Assembly: GCA_900660155.1 (NCBI GenBank)
Contig: CABFPE010000032.1
Coordinates: 1,280,652-1,344,651, forward strand
DNA length: 64,000 nucleotides
Reading direction: 5' to 3'
Source of the DNA: Hofstenia miamia
Taxonomy: Eukaryota > Xenacoelomorpha > Acoela > Hofsteniidae
Made by a program: the position numbers and the translations under genes. This document shows, one piece after another, positions 11,125-23,700 of this stretch. The notes below the pieces were generated by a model. It was not told where the DNA came from. It worked only from the letters and a program-made list of their open reading frames with translations, and made no database searches. How positions within the stretch are numbered: the first letter of the stretch is position 1; each line of letters opens with the position of its first letter.

Positions 11125-12124
11125 NNNNNNNNNNNNNNNNNNNNNNNNNNNNNNNNNNNNNNNNNNNNNNNNNNNNNNNNNNNNNNNNNNNNNNNNNNNN
11201 NNNNNNNNNNNNNNNNNNNNNNNNNNNNNNNNNNNNNNNNNNNNNNNNNNNNNNNNNNNNNNNNNNNNNNNNNNNNNNNNNNNNNNNNNNNNNNNNNNNN
11301 NNNNNNNNNNNNNNNNNNNNNNNNNNNNNNNNNNNNNNNNNNNNNNNNNNNNNNNNNNNNNNNNNNNNNNNNNNNNNNNNNNNNNNNNNNNNNNNNNNNN
11401 NNNNNNNNNNNNNNNNNNNNNNNNNNNNNNNNNNNNNNNNNNNNNNNNNNNNNNNNNNNNNNNNNNNNNNNNNNNNNNNNNNNNNNNNNNNNNNNNNNNN
11501 NNNNNNNNNNNNNNNNNNNNNNNNNNNNNNNNNNNNNNNNNNNNNNNNNNNNNNNNNNNNNNNNNNNNNNNNNNNNNNNNNNNNNNNNNNNNNNNNNNNN
11601 NNNNNNNNNNNNNNNNNNNNNNNNNNNNNNNNNNNNNNNNNNNNNNNNNNNNNNNNNNNNNNNNNNNNNNNNNNNNNNNNNNNNNNNNNNNNNNNNNNNN
11701 NNNNNNNNNNNNNNNNNNNNNNNNNNNNNNNNNNNNNNNNNNNNNNNNNNNNNNNNNNNNNNNNNNNNNNNNNNNNNNNNNNNNNNNNNNNNNNNNNNNN
11801 NNNNNNNNNNNNNNNNNNNNNNNNNNNNNNNNNNNNNNNNNNNNNNNNNNNNNNNNNNNNNNNNNNNNNNNNNNNNNNNNNNNNNNNNNNNNNNNNNNNN
11901 NNNNNNNNNNNNNNNNNNNNNNNNNNNNNNNNNNNNNNNNNNNNNNNNNNNNNNNNNNNNNNNNNNNNNNNNNNNNNNNNNNNNNNNNNNNNNNNNNNNN
12001 NNNNNNNNNNNNNNNNNNNNNNNNNNNNNNNNNNNNNNNNNNNNNNNNNNNNNNNNNNNNNNNNNNNNNNNNNNNNNNNNNNNNNNNNNNNNNNNNNNNN
12101 NNNNNNNNNNNNNNNNNNNNNNNN
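11125..12124. other. assembly gap, 1000 Ns, flanked by (TA)n
   Basis: Exactly 1000 Ns with a short (TA)n on each side (11107-11124 and 12125-12142). A round number points to an arbitrary gap size. The frames crossing it are artefacts. Confidence 0.95.
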
Positions 12125-12981
12125 TATATATATATATATATACCGTAAACTGATTAATGCAAACAATATGTCCTAATATATTTAAAGCTTGCAAGTACAG
12201 CAAGTGTCATCAATATTTGTGTCAAACTGCACAGACATTGCTACTGAAAAATTTTTTACTTTTGAGTGTCGTAGACATGTTTTTTTCTACAAAAATACAT
12301 TGGTTTTCAGAAATACATTTTGACCCAATTGATCAACTATTTAGTGTAAAATAAACTTTTTGCAGACATTTATATAATTTTGTTCAATTTGAATAAATGA
12401 AAGATTTGAATACGAAATAATAAAAGACCACTTTCCTAAAAAGAAAAATTATATTAATCACACAAATGAAAAAAATTTCCAAAAAGTATATAGAATTTTC
12501 AAAAAGTGATTGTTTTCAATTAAAAATTATAGTCGTGAATATTCATGCATATCTATATGCAAGCGCAAAACAAACAGAGGAAATGGCCTTCAATTTTCTA
12601 TACTACAATTGCTTATGTACAGCAATGATAAAGAGCATACACTTTAAAACTTACACTGTTGATGAAGAGGAATGCCTTACTACTGTAATGATAAAATTCA
12701 AATTTACTACTAATGAAATTCTCCAGATTTTATATATATGTAAAGCATTCCCCGTCAATCAGCATCTAAGACAAACACTGAACATGTCGATGCTCAATAG
12801 TGGACAGTTAAAAAAACGTTTAATGCTTTCACACAAGATCTTGAAATTTAACTGCCCTTTGGATTTTAGGAAGTTGTCATAGCAAAGAAATTTACAAAAT
12901 ATAGTTTTACAGAAATGTACAAATCGTTTTACATATAAAAGTTTTTTTACATTTATTGATAACACAAATATCCTAGGCTGA
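12125..12981. other. non-coding, probable 3' UTR of the zinc-knuckle gene
   Basis: This lies immediately 3' of the minus-strand zinc-knuckle gene. A minus-strand AATAAA is present at 12957-12952, only 25 bases after the stop. A 138-codon plus-strand ORF (12466-12882) has no recognisable motif and is probably chance antisense. Confidence 0.4.
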
Positions 12982-14313
12982 TCAAGTTGTGTAGTAAAAC
13001 ACTGGCATACTCCAATTTGGTGGATTTCCCGCAGTATTATGTGAGGGAAGAGCAGCTAGTGCTACGTAAACACCATTTTGCGCTGAACGGGAGTGATTAT
13101 CCAATGATCCCCTAGCTGACTGTACAGGACTGGAGGTAGATTTAAGAGTGGACACAGTTTCGGAAGAAAACCCAACATTACCCGGTGGTCGAAAAACTAC
13201 CTGAAGAGGAATATTCGGTGAAGAATGTGAATTAACCGTAGGGCTGCTACTTGAAAAAGGAGGTTGAAAATGGGGAATTGCTATACGAACGTGTTCTGAA
13301 TTTTGATTCGAAGTTGTTAAATATGCAGCCGGACTATTATTTATAATATTTGGAGACACAGGCACAGGCGATTGAGATGGAGTCACCAAAGGCGGACTAC
13401 TAACCTGACCCGATTTAGCTATTAATTTGAGACCAGCAAGTTGATTTGAAATCGGTTCAAGCGGAACAGGCCATTGCATTGTATGAGTACGAGAGTTTGG
13501 AGTTCCAACTACATAGAAATTGGAAGAAGAGCACAATGAATGAGTAGAACCTTGGTTATTGTTCATATCTATTATATGATTCTTTTTGTATGGTGAAATA
13601 GACAATTTTTGGTTTCCTCTTTTCTGAGATTTATTGGAGTAGTGAGAACGCGGTGAATTTTTACCATCATATGTCTTCACAAACGGTAACGATTGCAATG
13701 ATGGTCGTTCGTGCATGCACTCGAAATACCAATGACCTTGACCAGAACAATTACAACAAAATCGGCGAACACGATCAGCATACTTAGTACGTTCCGGTAC
13801 AGAAATCTCTCCATTTTTTGTGTTAATAGTTACATGAAACTGTCGCCAGTGCTCTGGGCAGAAAAAACGTTCATGTCCTTGTAAACCACATCGAAAACAA
13901 ACAGTAGTTTTAATACGCTTTCTACTACATGTTTTAGAATTATGACCAATGTCAAAACATAACTGACATGGTGCTTGACTGCACTTAACACCTAAGTGAC
14001 CTTTAGACCCACAAAGAAAGCATGTTACAGAACGTGGATCTGTGCAATCCCGCGACATGTGTCCAACTCTTTGGCAATTACCACAAGGTACTTTCAGTAC
14101 AGTAAAAACGCGATTTGCAGATTTGATATTCAAATTAATAGTGGAATGTATTTCTACATCCGTTAGGTCTGCAGTGGGGGACGAACTACGCTCGGATGCA
14201 CATTCAAGAACATACCAGCTACATTCTTCATCATCAATTAAAAGTGAACTTTCCCTTAATGTTTGAACAGAATCCCCAATTCCACTGGCTTCATCAAAGC
14301 TATCTCCGCTCAT
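12982..14313 (-). CDS. ZCCHC7: zinc-knuckle (CCHC) protein, ZCCHC7/Air-like
   Basis: Single-exon 443-residue protein. It carries five CX2CX4HX4C zinc knuckles: C77-C80-H85-C90, C98-C101-H106-C111, C116-C119-H124-C129, C139-C142-H147-C152 and C186-C189-H194-C199. This spacing, with a longer linker before the last knuckle, is the pattern of yeast Air1/Air2 and animal ZCCHC7, the RNA-binding subunits of the nuclear TRAMP complex that hands RNA to the exosome. The acidic N-terminus (residues 1-60) contains ECSWYVLE. The C-terminal 230 residues are low-complexity, rich in Ser, Pro and Asn. The start is the first ATG of the frame (at 14313). The family call rests on the knuckle array; other multi-knuckle proteins (CNBP type) usually have more regular, RGG-linked arrays, so ZCCHC7 is preferred. 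Confidence 0.8.
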   Translation of the reverse strand: MSGDSFDEASGIGDSVQTLRESSLLIDDEECSWYVLECASERSSSPTADLTDVEIHSTINLNIKSANRVFTVLKVPCGNCQRVGHMSRDCTDPRSVTCFLCGSKGHLGVKCSQAPCQLCFDIGHNSKTCSRKRIKTTVCFRCGLQGHERFFCPEHWRQFHVTINTKNGEISVPERTKYADRVRRFCCNCSGQGHWYFECMHERPSLQSLPFVKTYDGKNSPRSHYSNKSQKRGNQKLSISPYKKNHIIDMNNNQGSTHSLCSSSNFYVVGTPNSRTHTMQWPVPLEPISNQLAGLKLIAKSGQVSSPPLVTPSQSPVPVSPNIINNSPAAYLTTSNQNSEHVRIAIPHFQPPFSSSSPTVNSHSSPNIPLQVVFRPPGNVGFSSETVSTLKSTSSPVQSARGSLDNHSRSAQNGVYVALAALPSHNTAGNPPNWSMPVFYYTT

Positions 14314-15157
14314 TTGTTTAAAAATGATAAGAAATCACTAATGCCATTTAAATGGATGTTAATGGCAGAAAAGAAACTCAGGCAAGGTAGAATATTGAAT
14401 AAAACAAGGCCAATTTCATCTAAAATAGAAAAATCGACAAACATCAAATGAGAACTAACGGATATATCAATAATATATTAAATATTGTAATATATTAACC
14501 ATTTGAATAAGATCACAATGAATATTTAAAGAAAGCCCTATCTGAAAAAATAAAATGAACCAAACAATGCAATGCTTTTATATTCACAAATATGACCGTA
14601 AATGAACGTTACATTAATTAAATTTCTAAACAAATTCGAATAACGGTAATCGTTCAGATTAAACTACATGAATTCAGTTCAAATTTCCAAAACATAGTTT
14701 TGTTACAAATTATACTATTGCTTTAAAAAATTATTATTTTTCAAATCATTTTTAAAAAATTCAATATTTGAATTGTAAAAGTTCGTTTTTTACTGAATTA
14801 TTCACATTCACGTAATTTCGTAGAAAAGACTAAATTAACTTCGTAACACTGTAAATGATTTTGATTGGTCCCTGAACATTATATAGATGTAGTAACAAAA
14901 TATACTACTTCGAAATGAAGTTAAATCATTCGATTTATAAATGGCGAACTGCAAGAGGTTGTGAGTGCAGCATGATATTCGCGATCAGCTCAATATTCAA
15001 ATACAAGAAAAATGTGTAAAAAAATTTGAATTTTAAATTATAACTTTAATAAACAAACACGAATACGGTAATTATTTGTAAATTAGTATGAGTATATTAG
15101 TCAAATTGCTAATCTTTTTAAAAGTGACCAATATTTAGAAGTGTTATGAAAACGTTT

Positions 15158-15198
<41 letters not shown>

Positions 15199-16371
15199 GA
15201 AATATTTTAAAATGCATTGAATATTAATAAGGTAAGTTTATGCTTATACTTTCTTAATGTAGAATATTATATATAAGTATTGTTCCCTTATCACTTTTAA
15301 GGTAATTAGCAATTTAAAACTTTGCAAGCAATTTATATTTGGCTATTGATTTCTGCATTCATGTTTGCCCATTGTATTGAATATCCAACTGCAGTCACAA
15401 CTCCAACAGCAATGGAGTTGTGCCTGCAGCTCGATATTCAAACGCACATAAAATTTTAAGAAGCTGAAATAGTAATTTATAATTTAATAACAAACAATGA
15501 CTACGGTAATTAATAGCCATATAAACATAGTTCTAAATAAGTTTTAATTGCTAATTTTTTATTTCAATATCGAACTGCATTCACAACATCAGCAGCAATT
15601 CCACATAATTATATATTTTTAGACATTCCTGTTATCGTTATTTTCGCTGGTATATAGCTGAAGAGTATTTTTTGCTTCTATCTTTTACGGTTTATAAATT
15701 TTAAGGGGTATATATTCATTAAAACAATTTTCCTTAAATGATACCTTACTAACAGCCTTATGTATTTAAGAGATGCAAATATGTTATCAAAATAAGAAAG
15801 TCTACATGTTCTGTTCTAAAACTTTACAAACTTCTGCACCATATTACAATAATTGCAATCACAATTTTTACAAGTGGTGCTTATCTGAAAAATTATAAGT
15901 AGTAGGATAAGAATAAGAGCCTTGAAGAGATCCAGATGAGAAGCTGAACAGCAAAGAGATTTTGTCGAGTACCATGAAGTTGATGACGTCTTTTGAGAGA
16001 GAAGAGAGTTTCGAAGAATCAAAAGGACCAAAACGGTGTTTGAAAGATTCGAGTTTATTCAAAGAGTGTACAGTAAGCTATGAGAAATAGAAATTGAGTG
16101 AAATACGCTTTTCCGATGACGAAAAACAAAGGATGAAATAACTTGGTGAAGGAAGTTATACCAGTCATCAGCAGTGAAAGAGTCATTAAAAATGGGGAAT
16201 GTCTTTCATTTTCAAATCGAATGCTGTTCTTCATATTGTGTTGAAGGAACGACTGTACATATTGGAGCTTGACAAAAAAGTATTTTGAATTGCAGTGATT
16301 AAAAGTTGTTTTTTTATCATGCACACTTGTATTTCTGATAAAATATTTTTTATTCCAAATTGATTTGAATC
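14314..16371. other. intergenic stretch upstream of the zinc-knuckle gene
   Basis: No gene is recognised; the region between it and AKAP17A is likely to hold both promoters. 14990-15135 and 15430-15575 look like diverged direct repeats (both carry CAATATTC or CGATATTC followed by CAAA, TAATTTATAA/AATTATAA, ACGGTAATTA and AATTGCTAAT). Near 15397 there is an inverted repeat, ACAACTCC..GGAGTTGT. 15160-15197 is (TA)n. Confidence 0.45.
15160..15197. repeat. (TA)n microsatellite
   Basis: About 19 uninterrupted AT dinucleotides. Confidence 0.95.
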
Positions 16372-16831
16372 CAGTGTTCATTCTAGGCCACAAAATAGGG
16401 AGTCACTTATCCCACATCCAGCCAAAACAGTGGGATATTTATTAATTGTAAGGGGTCATTTACCTATTGTCGTATCATTTTGACAGATGTATCGTGTGTT
16501 GTCTGCTATGCTGACAATATGTAAAAGTTACGCCGATTGGCTAACACTAATATTTTCAATCAATCAGATAAACCCTTAAAACGAATGACGTTATTGTATT
16601 TCCACTGCATCGGTTAATAGGCGTCACTCCGTGCAGATTAAGGAATTCGATGCAGTGAGTTTAAAGCACGCTTACTGTAAACAACTGGAAAACGAATAAA
16701 ATGCACACAAGTGTAAGTTCCCCACCACATTCTATCATGCGCCGTAATGACCCACAGTTAGAATGATCAGCGCGCCGCTTGATAGCCTGTGTGCTGCGAG
16801 GGCGCAATGGCGCGGCCTAGAATGAACACTG
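16372..16831. mobile_element. MITE with CAGTGTTCATTCTAGGCC inverted ends
   Basis: The left end CAGTGTTCATTCTAGGCCAC and the reverse complement of the right end CAGTGTTCATTCTAGGCCGC differ at one of 20 positions. The element is flanked directly by GAATC on both sides (16367-16371 and 16832-16836), a 5-bp target duplication. It is 460 bp long with no coding capacity. The interior is GC-richer than the surroundings. The CAGTG start resembles hAT ends, but the 5-bp duplication does not fit the usual 8 bp, so the superfamily is left open. Confidence 0.7.
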
Positions 16832-17168
16832 GAATCCCTGCCTTAATAAAACGATCTTAAAATCATTTTTCAGAAAAATGTGTGGTCACCGTGACACCAG
16901 CATACATAACCAAACAATACATTTCGGGGATCACCCCATGACTTCACTCGGATCAATAGTGTAATTTGATAATCATCATCCGATTCGAAGAACATGAACG
17001 TTCGAAACTTGTAATCGCGATGAGGGCAAACACAGTAAATTCTTGTTCAGTAAACACAGGCTTATATTAGTGATTGTCAATTCTTTCGGACAAATTTTGT
17101 TACTGTAATATATTTTGTTTTCAAAGAACGTTTTATTTATCGCTTAATTAGTCTTATCCTTTTAGTTC

Positions 17169-17666
17169 ATGAGTAATAGCAGTACTGGACAAGTACATGG
17201 GAAAGAATCCAATTTAATTAACGTATCCAGTGAATTGGTCACAAACAATGTTGTATCTGTGTGCACTAACCATTGCGATAAAATAGATTTATATCAAAAA
17301 TTGGGACTTTACCTCAAATCCGTATCAATGATAAGTATCACTGTTGCATATCCCTCCTTAAAAGCATCATCTTCAAATAAAGTTCCATCTTTTACTTCTA
17401 AAGATATAATGGCATCTCTAAAGCAATTAATAAAACCGCGTACTTTCGTTTCTCTTATTTTGACACAGTGTAATAGAGATTTCGCAAGATTTCGCGCTGA
17501 ATTATCATCAAGATCTGAAATATCAAATGTTGTTGGAAAACTTAATGGAAGCTTTATTCAAGTAGGCGAACTACCATTATTTAAGGTTTGTATCAAATCT
17601 TTACACGTGCGCTTTGGCAAATATGTTTATATATATATGCAAAGTACTATTACTGTTGTGTGCATT

Positions 17667-17713
<47 letters not shown>

Positions 17714-17728
17714 AAATATATATATATA

Positions 17729-17774
<46 letters not shown>

Positions 17775-20700
17775 GGTGTGTGCATGTTTGTTTTAATTCT
17801 TGTACATCACAGCAATCTGAAATGTAAAGTCGAATAGAATTACTATAGCAATTGCGAACAAGTTCCATTGATCATATATTTGCTGGAAGAGTAGATGAAT
17901 GAACGCTTGTAAACAACACGATGGTATTTTGGCAAAACATATTTATTACGAGTCTTGCTGTTGGATTTTTCAATCTCATCATGGAGCGGGTGATTTTCAT
18001 TTCTAAGAGTTTTCTGAATAGGGTTTTGAAATTGAATTTTAAATTTTTTGTTAATGCAATCAACATAGTTTCTTTTTTCAATTTTACTTATCAATGACAG
18101 TAATTTAAGAGGTCTTTTTAAACATTTCCCTTGATTTTCCGTTAATGCTGGAACCCATACCCCAGCTACATATAAATAATTAGGACAAATATGTTTTGAA
18201 GACATACTCTTGATTTTCTCTATTTAGTAATTTCATTAAGAAAGAAGTGCATTTAATTTTGAAATTTATTTTCCTCACAATAGAATTTTCATGTTCTTGC
18301 CATTTTAATTTTTTTGTTATGCATAATCCAAGGTATTTATAGGAATCAACTCGACCAATTGTTGTGTTGTAGTTTATAATCTCTTTAATGGGGGGTGTTT
18401 TCTAATGTTTGGATATGCTATAGCAAGCTCAGCTGTTTTCGATACATTCATTTTTCAATTTTATTTTCCTGATGCCTTAACTAATAAATTTGTACTTCTT
18501 TGGTAAAACTCAAAATCGTCAACTTACAATTTTGCAGCTAATCTTTGTATCATCAGAGTATTTCGATATATCACTTTAGTTAAGATTAATATCAGTGAAA
18601 AGCATTCCGCTATGAGGGCCTCCCTGAGGCACTCCAAGCAACATATTAATTCCTTTTGTAAATTTTGTTCCCTCGTACCATATTTGTTGACTCCAGTTAT
18701 GCATGTATTCTTTTAGCCATTTATATACATATACATTTTACCTAACAAATAGTACTTTTTCAGGAAGAGAAAGGCTTAATCTTATACGTTGAGCTGTGAA
18801 TCTGCTTATGGTTTATGACATAACCAAATCGACATATCTTTTCGCAAATTACTCACCAATTTGGAATTTAGAAAGTTTTGCATATAGTTGCTTTTCCTTA
18901 TATTCCGTGGAAAACTATTCCTACTGGCCCGCAATAAGGCCATTATTGATATAATTTTTAAACCATGAAAACAATTCAATACTAAATTCTAAAGAATCAG
19001 CAGCAATTGAGAGGAAATAGGAATACAATTGACTCCAATTTTAGGTATCTGATTGGGCCATATAGTGATTGCTTGTATTAAGACAGACATCTTCATGTGT
19101 AGTTTTTACGATCATCAATTTCAAACAACTTTTATTTTTTTATGTTTTCCACTGTAGTGTTCCAACGAGGATCAGCAAACTGCGATACAATTACCATCTC
19201 GATTTTCGTTTGCGTGATTGCGAGGAATATATAGTTGCATACTCTTTTTAATCACTAGAATAATATTGTTGGCGTCTCGCCGTAATTTCCTAGGAATTAA
19301 TCGCAATTACTTCTGATATGCTGGTGCATTGTTTGCAATTTATTCCGACCGTCTAGATTTTCTTGGTACAGAGGTCTTGATTACCATTTTCGATGAGAAT
19401 CGTGATATCCATTGCTGTCTCGCCCTCTACAATGTAGCTCTTTCAGAATATTGGAACTTGTTTTTTCCGACTATACATCTAGCAAAACATACGTGTTTGT
19501 CATTGCTACAGCATTAGTCCAGCCAATTGTTACATTATTTTTTGATAGTTTTCGTTTTCTAAGTATAAACTTCACTATCTCGCTCAAAATTACCTCAATT
19601 TCGTTCTATAAAGTTTTTAAACACATTGGTATTTCAAGAGCCCACCTAGCGGGATTGTGTTCGTAGAAATTCAGAGGTAATGGTTGGCACAGGCGCAAAA
19701 ACTTATCGCACGTTTTCTCTTTTGTAATATTTGAGTCTGTTTCGTTGGCTAAAAAAACTCAGCAATTGAGCTAGTATTTTCTGTAGAATCCGCAGCTTGT
19801 TTTCTTGAAAATATAACAAATTCTCCCCATGCTTGCTCTATTAGTACATCCGTAATGTGCTGTAATCTGTTTTTCGAATACATATATATATATATATATA
19901 TAAAGGCGTACACAGTGCGCCTTTCACAAACTTTGTACAGAGAGCGAGATATAAATATGGAAAGCTTAGAGAGTTTTACTTACGTCATTTGGTGAAAAGA
20001 TATCGTTCGTTTTGACTACTTTATTTAATATTTTTTACATTTAGAATAATTTTTAAGTTTCATATAGTTTAATTTAACGTTGTAAAGTTTAGGTTCGAGC
20101 AGCGGAAACCAGACAAGAGGGTCCGACAAGATTAGATTGGGATAAGTATTTTGCCCGAGCAGTAGGTGCTGATGAGACAAAGCCAGGTTTAAGACCTGAT
20201 ACAGTTCATATTAAGGGAATTCCGTCTGCTTGGTTCACACAAATTCACATTGTAAGTTTACTATTTTGTATGTTGAAGATATGCTAGTATATATTTAGGA
20301 AAAAATGCGATTGTTCCGCAGAAGTAAGAGAAAGACGTTAAATGAAAAGGAAGTAAAACCAGTTACTCAAAATCTTAATGATAAGCGCCCGTTCGAGCAA
20401 CGAGTTTTGGACAAATTTAGAACTGGCGAGCACGCGAATGATGAAGAGTTCAGTCGTAAATATTTTGTTGCAGATCGTGAGGTTAAGATGGTTCTACGCG
20501 TTGACAAGGAAAAGCCTACAAATGAAGTTCAAAGGCCAGTTACAAATTCCTTTTAGTAGTTTGCATTATGTCAAAGATATTTGGCTAAAGTCCCACAAAA
20601 TATATTACTCATGTAAATCTACAATATTCAAATTCAGTAACCAGTGTTGGTTGATTTACATCACTTGATTTAAATCATTGATTTAAATCGGATTTAAATC

Positions 20701-23700
20701 ATGATTTAAATCAAAGCACATTATTAGTTAAATTATTGATTTATATCAAGTACACTAAAAGAGATGCAAGCAGTGTATTCTAATTGTTTTGAAGTCATTG
20801 CCCTGATATTGGAATGAATTGGTCAGCCCTGAAATGTTGTTTTGCATGTTTTTTATCTTCAGTTTATTTCAAATTGATGAAATTATCGTATTTCATAAAT
20901 AGTAGTATCAAAAGGATTTCTAATATTTGCTACCTTGGAAGATTGTCTGGGTAAAATTGAAATTTAGGTAAAAAAATCCGATTTAAATCAATAAATCCGA
21001 TTTAAATCAAAAAATCCGATTTTTTTGATTTTTTAATTTAAATCGGATTTTTTCCCAACACTGACAGTAACCAATTATGCCACCACCAGCTTCGATCGTC
21101 TCGTGAAATCGATTACCTATATTTTTGTAATCCCGAATGCAATAAATTTGAAATTATTCTAAAAAATTTGATTAAATTTCTTTGAGCCTTAAACAAATAC
21201 AGAGCGACATGTGAACTTAAATTCATCAAAATAATTTAAGATTCCTGTAATTTGAGCCAGTCTACAGCGTGGTCTCAATTATCCATCTGTTTCCCAAATT
21301 TACTATTTTGTAAAGAACAATTGCCGTACTCCAGGCTATGGCCCTGAAATTTAAGTTCAACTTTATAATGGAAATGTTAATTTTTGTTATTCAATCACTT
21401 GTTACACTGATTAAGAAATTTTGTTGGATGCGATATACTTGGCACTCTATTCTTGTATGAAAAAATTGATAGTAACTTAATTGTAACCCTAATTGATGTA
21501 TCTTTTAATTGTGTTTGTGAAAGTCTGCTATCCTCTATAGTGAATTTTATTCTTTTAAGCTGCTGTATAATTTTATTTTATTGTATATTGTTTAGCTGTG
21601 AGAAATCTGAGAAGCATTCATTTAAGCGTCGATCTTCACCGGAAAGAGATTGGAGAAGCATTTCTGATCCAAAGCTTCCAGATGAAGACACCATTGTTCA
21701 AGTGTTTAGTACATTTGGTAAAATACGGCGAATCGATGTGCCAATTTTGAATCCTTTAATTCCTGACAGCGAAGGTTTTGGCAAATTTTCTACATTCAAT
21801 GAACAATTTCAAACATTTGAGGTAAACTACATTTTCATTAATAAATTTCTACAGTACACATTGTAAAATACACATTAATGGTAGCAAGAGCAAAACCATC
21901 CAGTGACGAATGAAAATAGCTAAGGTTGGATACAAGCATACGGCAATCCATATACATCTGAAAATTTGTCTCAAGACTTTTTTTTCATAAAATCCATCCA
22001 TTACTTTTTGAGAAATTCTTCTGAAAACAGACAGACATTCAAAATTCGAAGATTTTTGTAACTACGCCTATCAAACACCAATAATAGTTTTGACAAATTG
22101 CTTATGAGTCGGTCACTTTTAAAGTTATGGTTATCGCCAGATTTATAAATAGGAGCAATTATCGAGTTTCTCGAATAATCAGGAAATTTCTCTAGATCAA
22201 TGTAATGTGTGAAAAGAACGTAAACTTACTGTATAAGTACATCGCCCTACGTTTTCATAAAGATATTAGGAATCCCATCTGAACCAAATATTGAGCAGTA
22301 AGTCATTAACAGGGTCCATAGAAATATCAATTTCATTGAAGGCATTGATTTCATAATTCTCATCACTATGAATGAGGGCACTGAACACAGAACTTAAGAA
22401 GTCATTGAAGATCGTGGCATGATCATTATCCATTGAGCAATTTATTTCCATATAGTGCATTTTATTAGGTAGTTCTAGTTCAGTTGATGTCATACTTCTA
22501 AGCTTATAACACGCATGTGAGACCAAATATTTGTAATGTTATTTACATAAATAGTATTGTCGATCTGTATTTATCCAGAGTTCATTGACAATGATTATAT
22601 AGCAAGAATGTTTTACAATTTTTTTTAGCAAAGCATGATTTATTGAATAGATGGATAAATATGAGGAGATCTATTAGGACAGCGATAACATATTTTAAGT
22701 AGTCATATGATGTATAAAATTTATCAATTATATCTGTATTCCAACTATTTCTTGAAGTCTTAAGATGAAATTTAGCTGCAAGCCTTATTTTTAAATCTAT
22801 CAGTATATGATTCGAGGCGCCATTTTTATCGATTGCTTACATGCAAGTGAATACAAGATCCAAAATGGTTCCCAGAAACATCTGTTGAAATATTTATAGT
22901 CTGAAACAGGTGGGCAGAAATTAAATAATCAAATTGTTCCTCTACATCAGGAGAGTGATCATTCAGAAGGGTTGACACCTTCATAAACTATAATGTCCTG
23001 GTTAAATTTACTGACTAATTGAACTCCAAGTTTGAGCATTTCAATTAATTTATTGGTATGAATGCAAATACATTGTGATTTGTAACGCCCCACCAGTTAT
23101 TTTCACTTCTAAAATGTATAACGATTGTGTTGAATGAATTCTTTCAATAAATTTGACTTAACCTTAAACTGCCTATGTCCTTTATAAAAGACAAGCTGTT
23201 TTTCCAAATTTTCAAACAATGTTATCCAAGCGGATAATGAACTTTGGAAATCCCGAGATATGGTCACAACTATTGGTGGAAGTCCTTGAACAAATTGTTG
23301 GAGATTTATACAAAGGTCGCTGAAGTACTTGCAAATATTTCAGATTTCCGATTGCATCGTAAGGTTGACACAGGCGCACGAATTAACTTTGAAAATGAAA
23401 GAGGAGGCCATTCTTTATCCAGTGGATCTTACAAAGTTTGAATAGCTATATTAGTTTAAAGTTTTTAAAGAAACCATTTAAATTTTAAAATTTCCTAGAC
23501 CTTTTACACGATCTGGAATAATTATCATCTTCTAATGCTCAGAGAATAATTCGAGATTTGAGAGAGAATCTGTACGTCGTATGTACCAAAGTATATTCTG
23601 AAATTGATCCGCAGGATTTGAATTATCCCCAAAACGAAGGTTAACTTTCGTCCCAATGGAAAGCAATTTATAAAATTCATTCAGACCCTTCAAAATCAAT

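Noticed and set aside
11055-12203. Three long frames of 356-373 codons over the gap
   Set aside because: They consist almost wholly of unknown residues from the 1000 Ns plus (TA)n, so they are artefacts.
12466-12882. 138-codon plus-strand ORF next to the zinc-knuckle gene
   Set aside because: No domain, no splice context, AT-biased composition; most likely chance antisense of the 3' UTR.
16055-16393. 112-codon minus-strand ORF
   Set aside because: Hydrophobic low-information translation; it overlaps the MITE end and has no family motif.
17169-17837. AKAP17A exon 1 frame read through to 222 codons
   Set aside because: After 17585 the frame runs into a (TA)n tract (IYIYIY); the GT at 17586 is the true exon end and matches the family exon junction.
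21453-21602. Open frame upstream of AKAP17A exon 3
   Set aside because: Translation is hydrophobic intron sequence; phase and the human alignment place the exon start at 21603.
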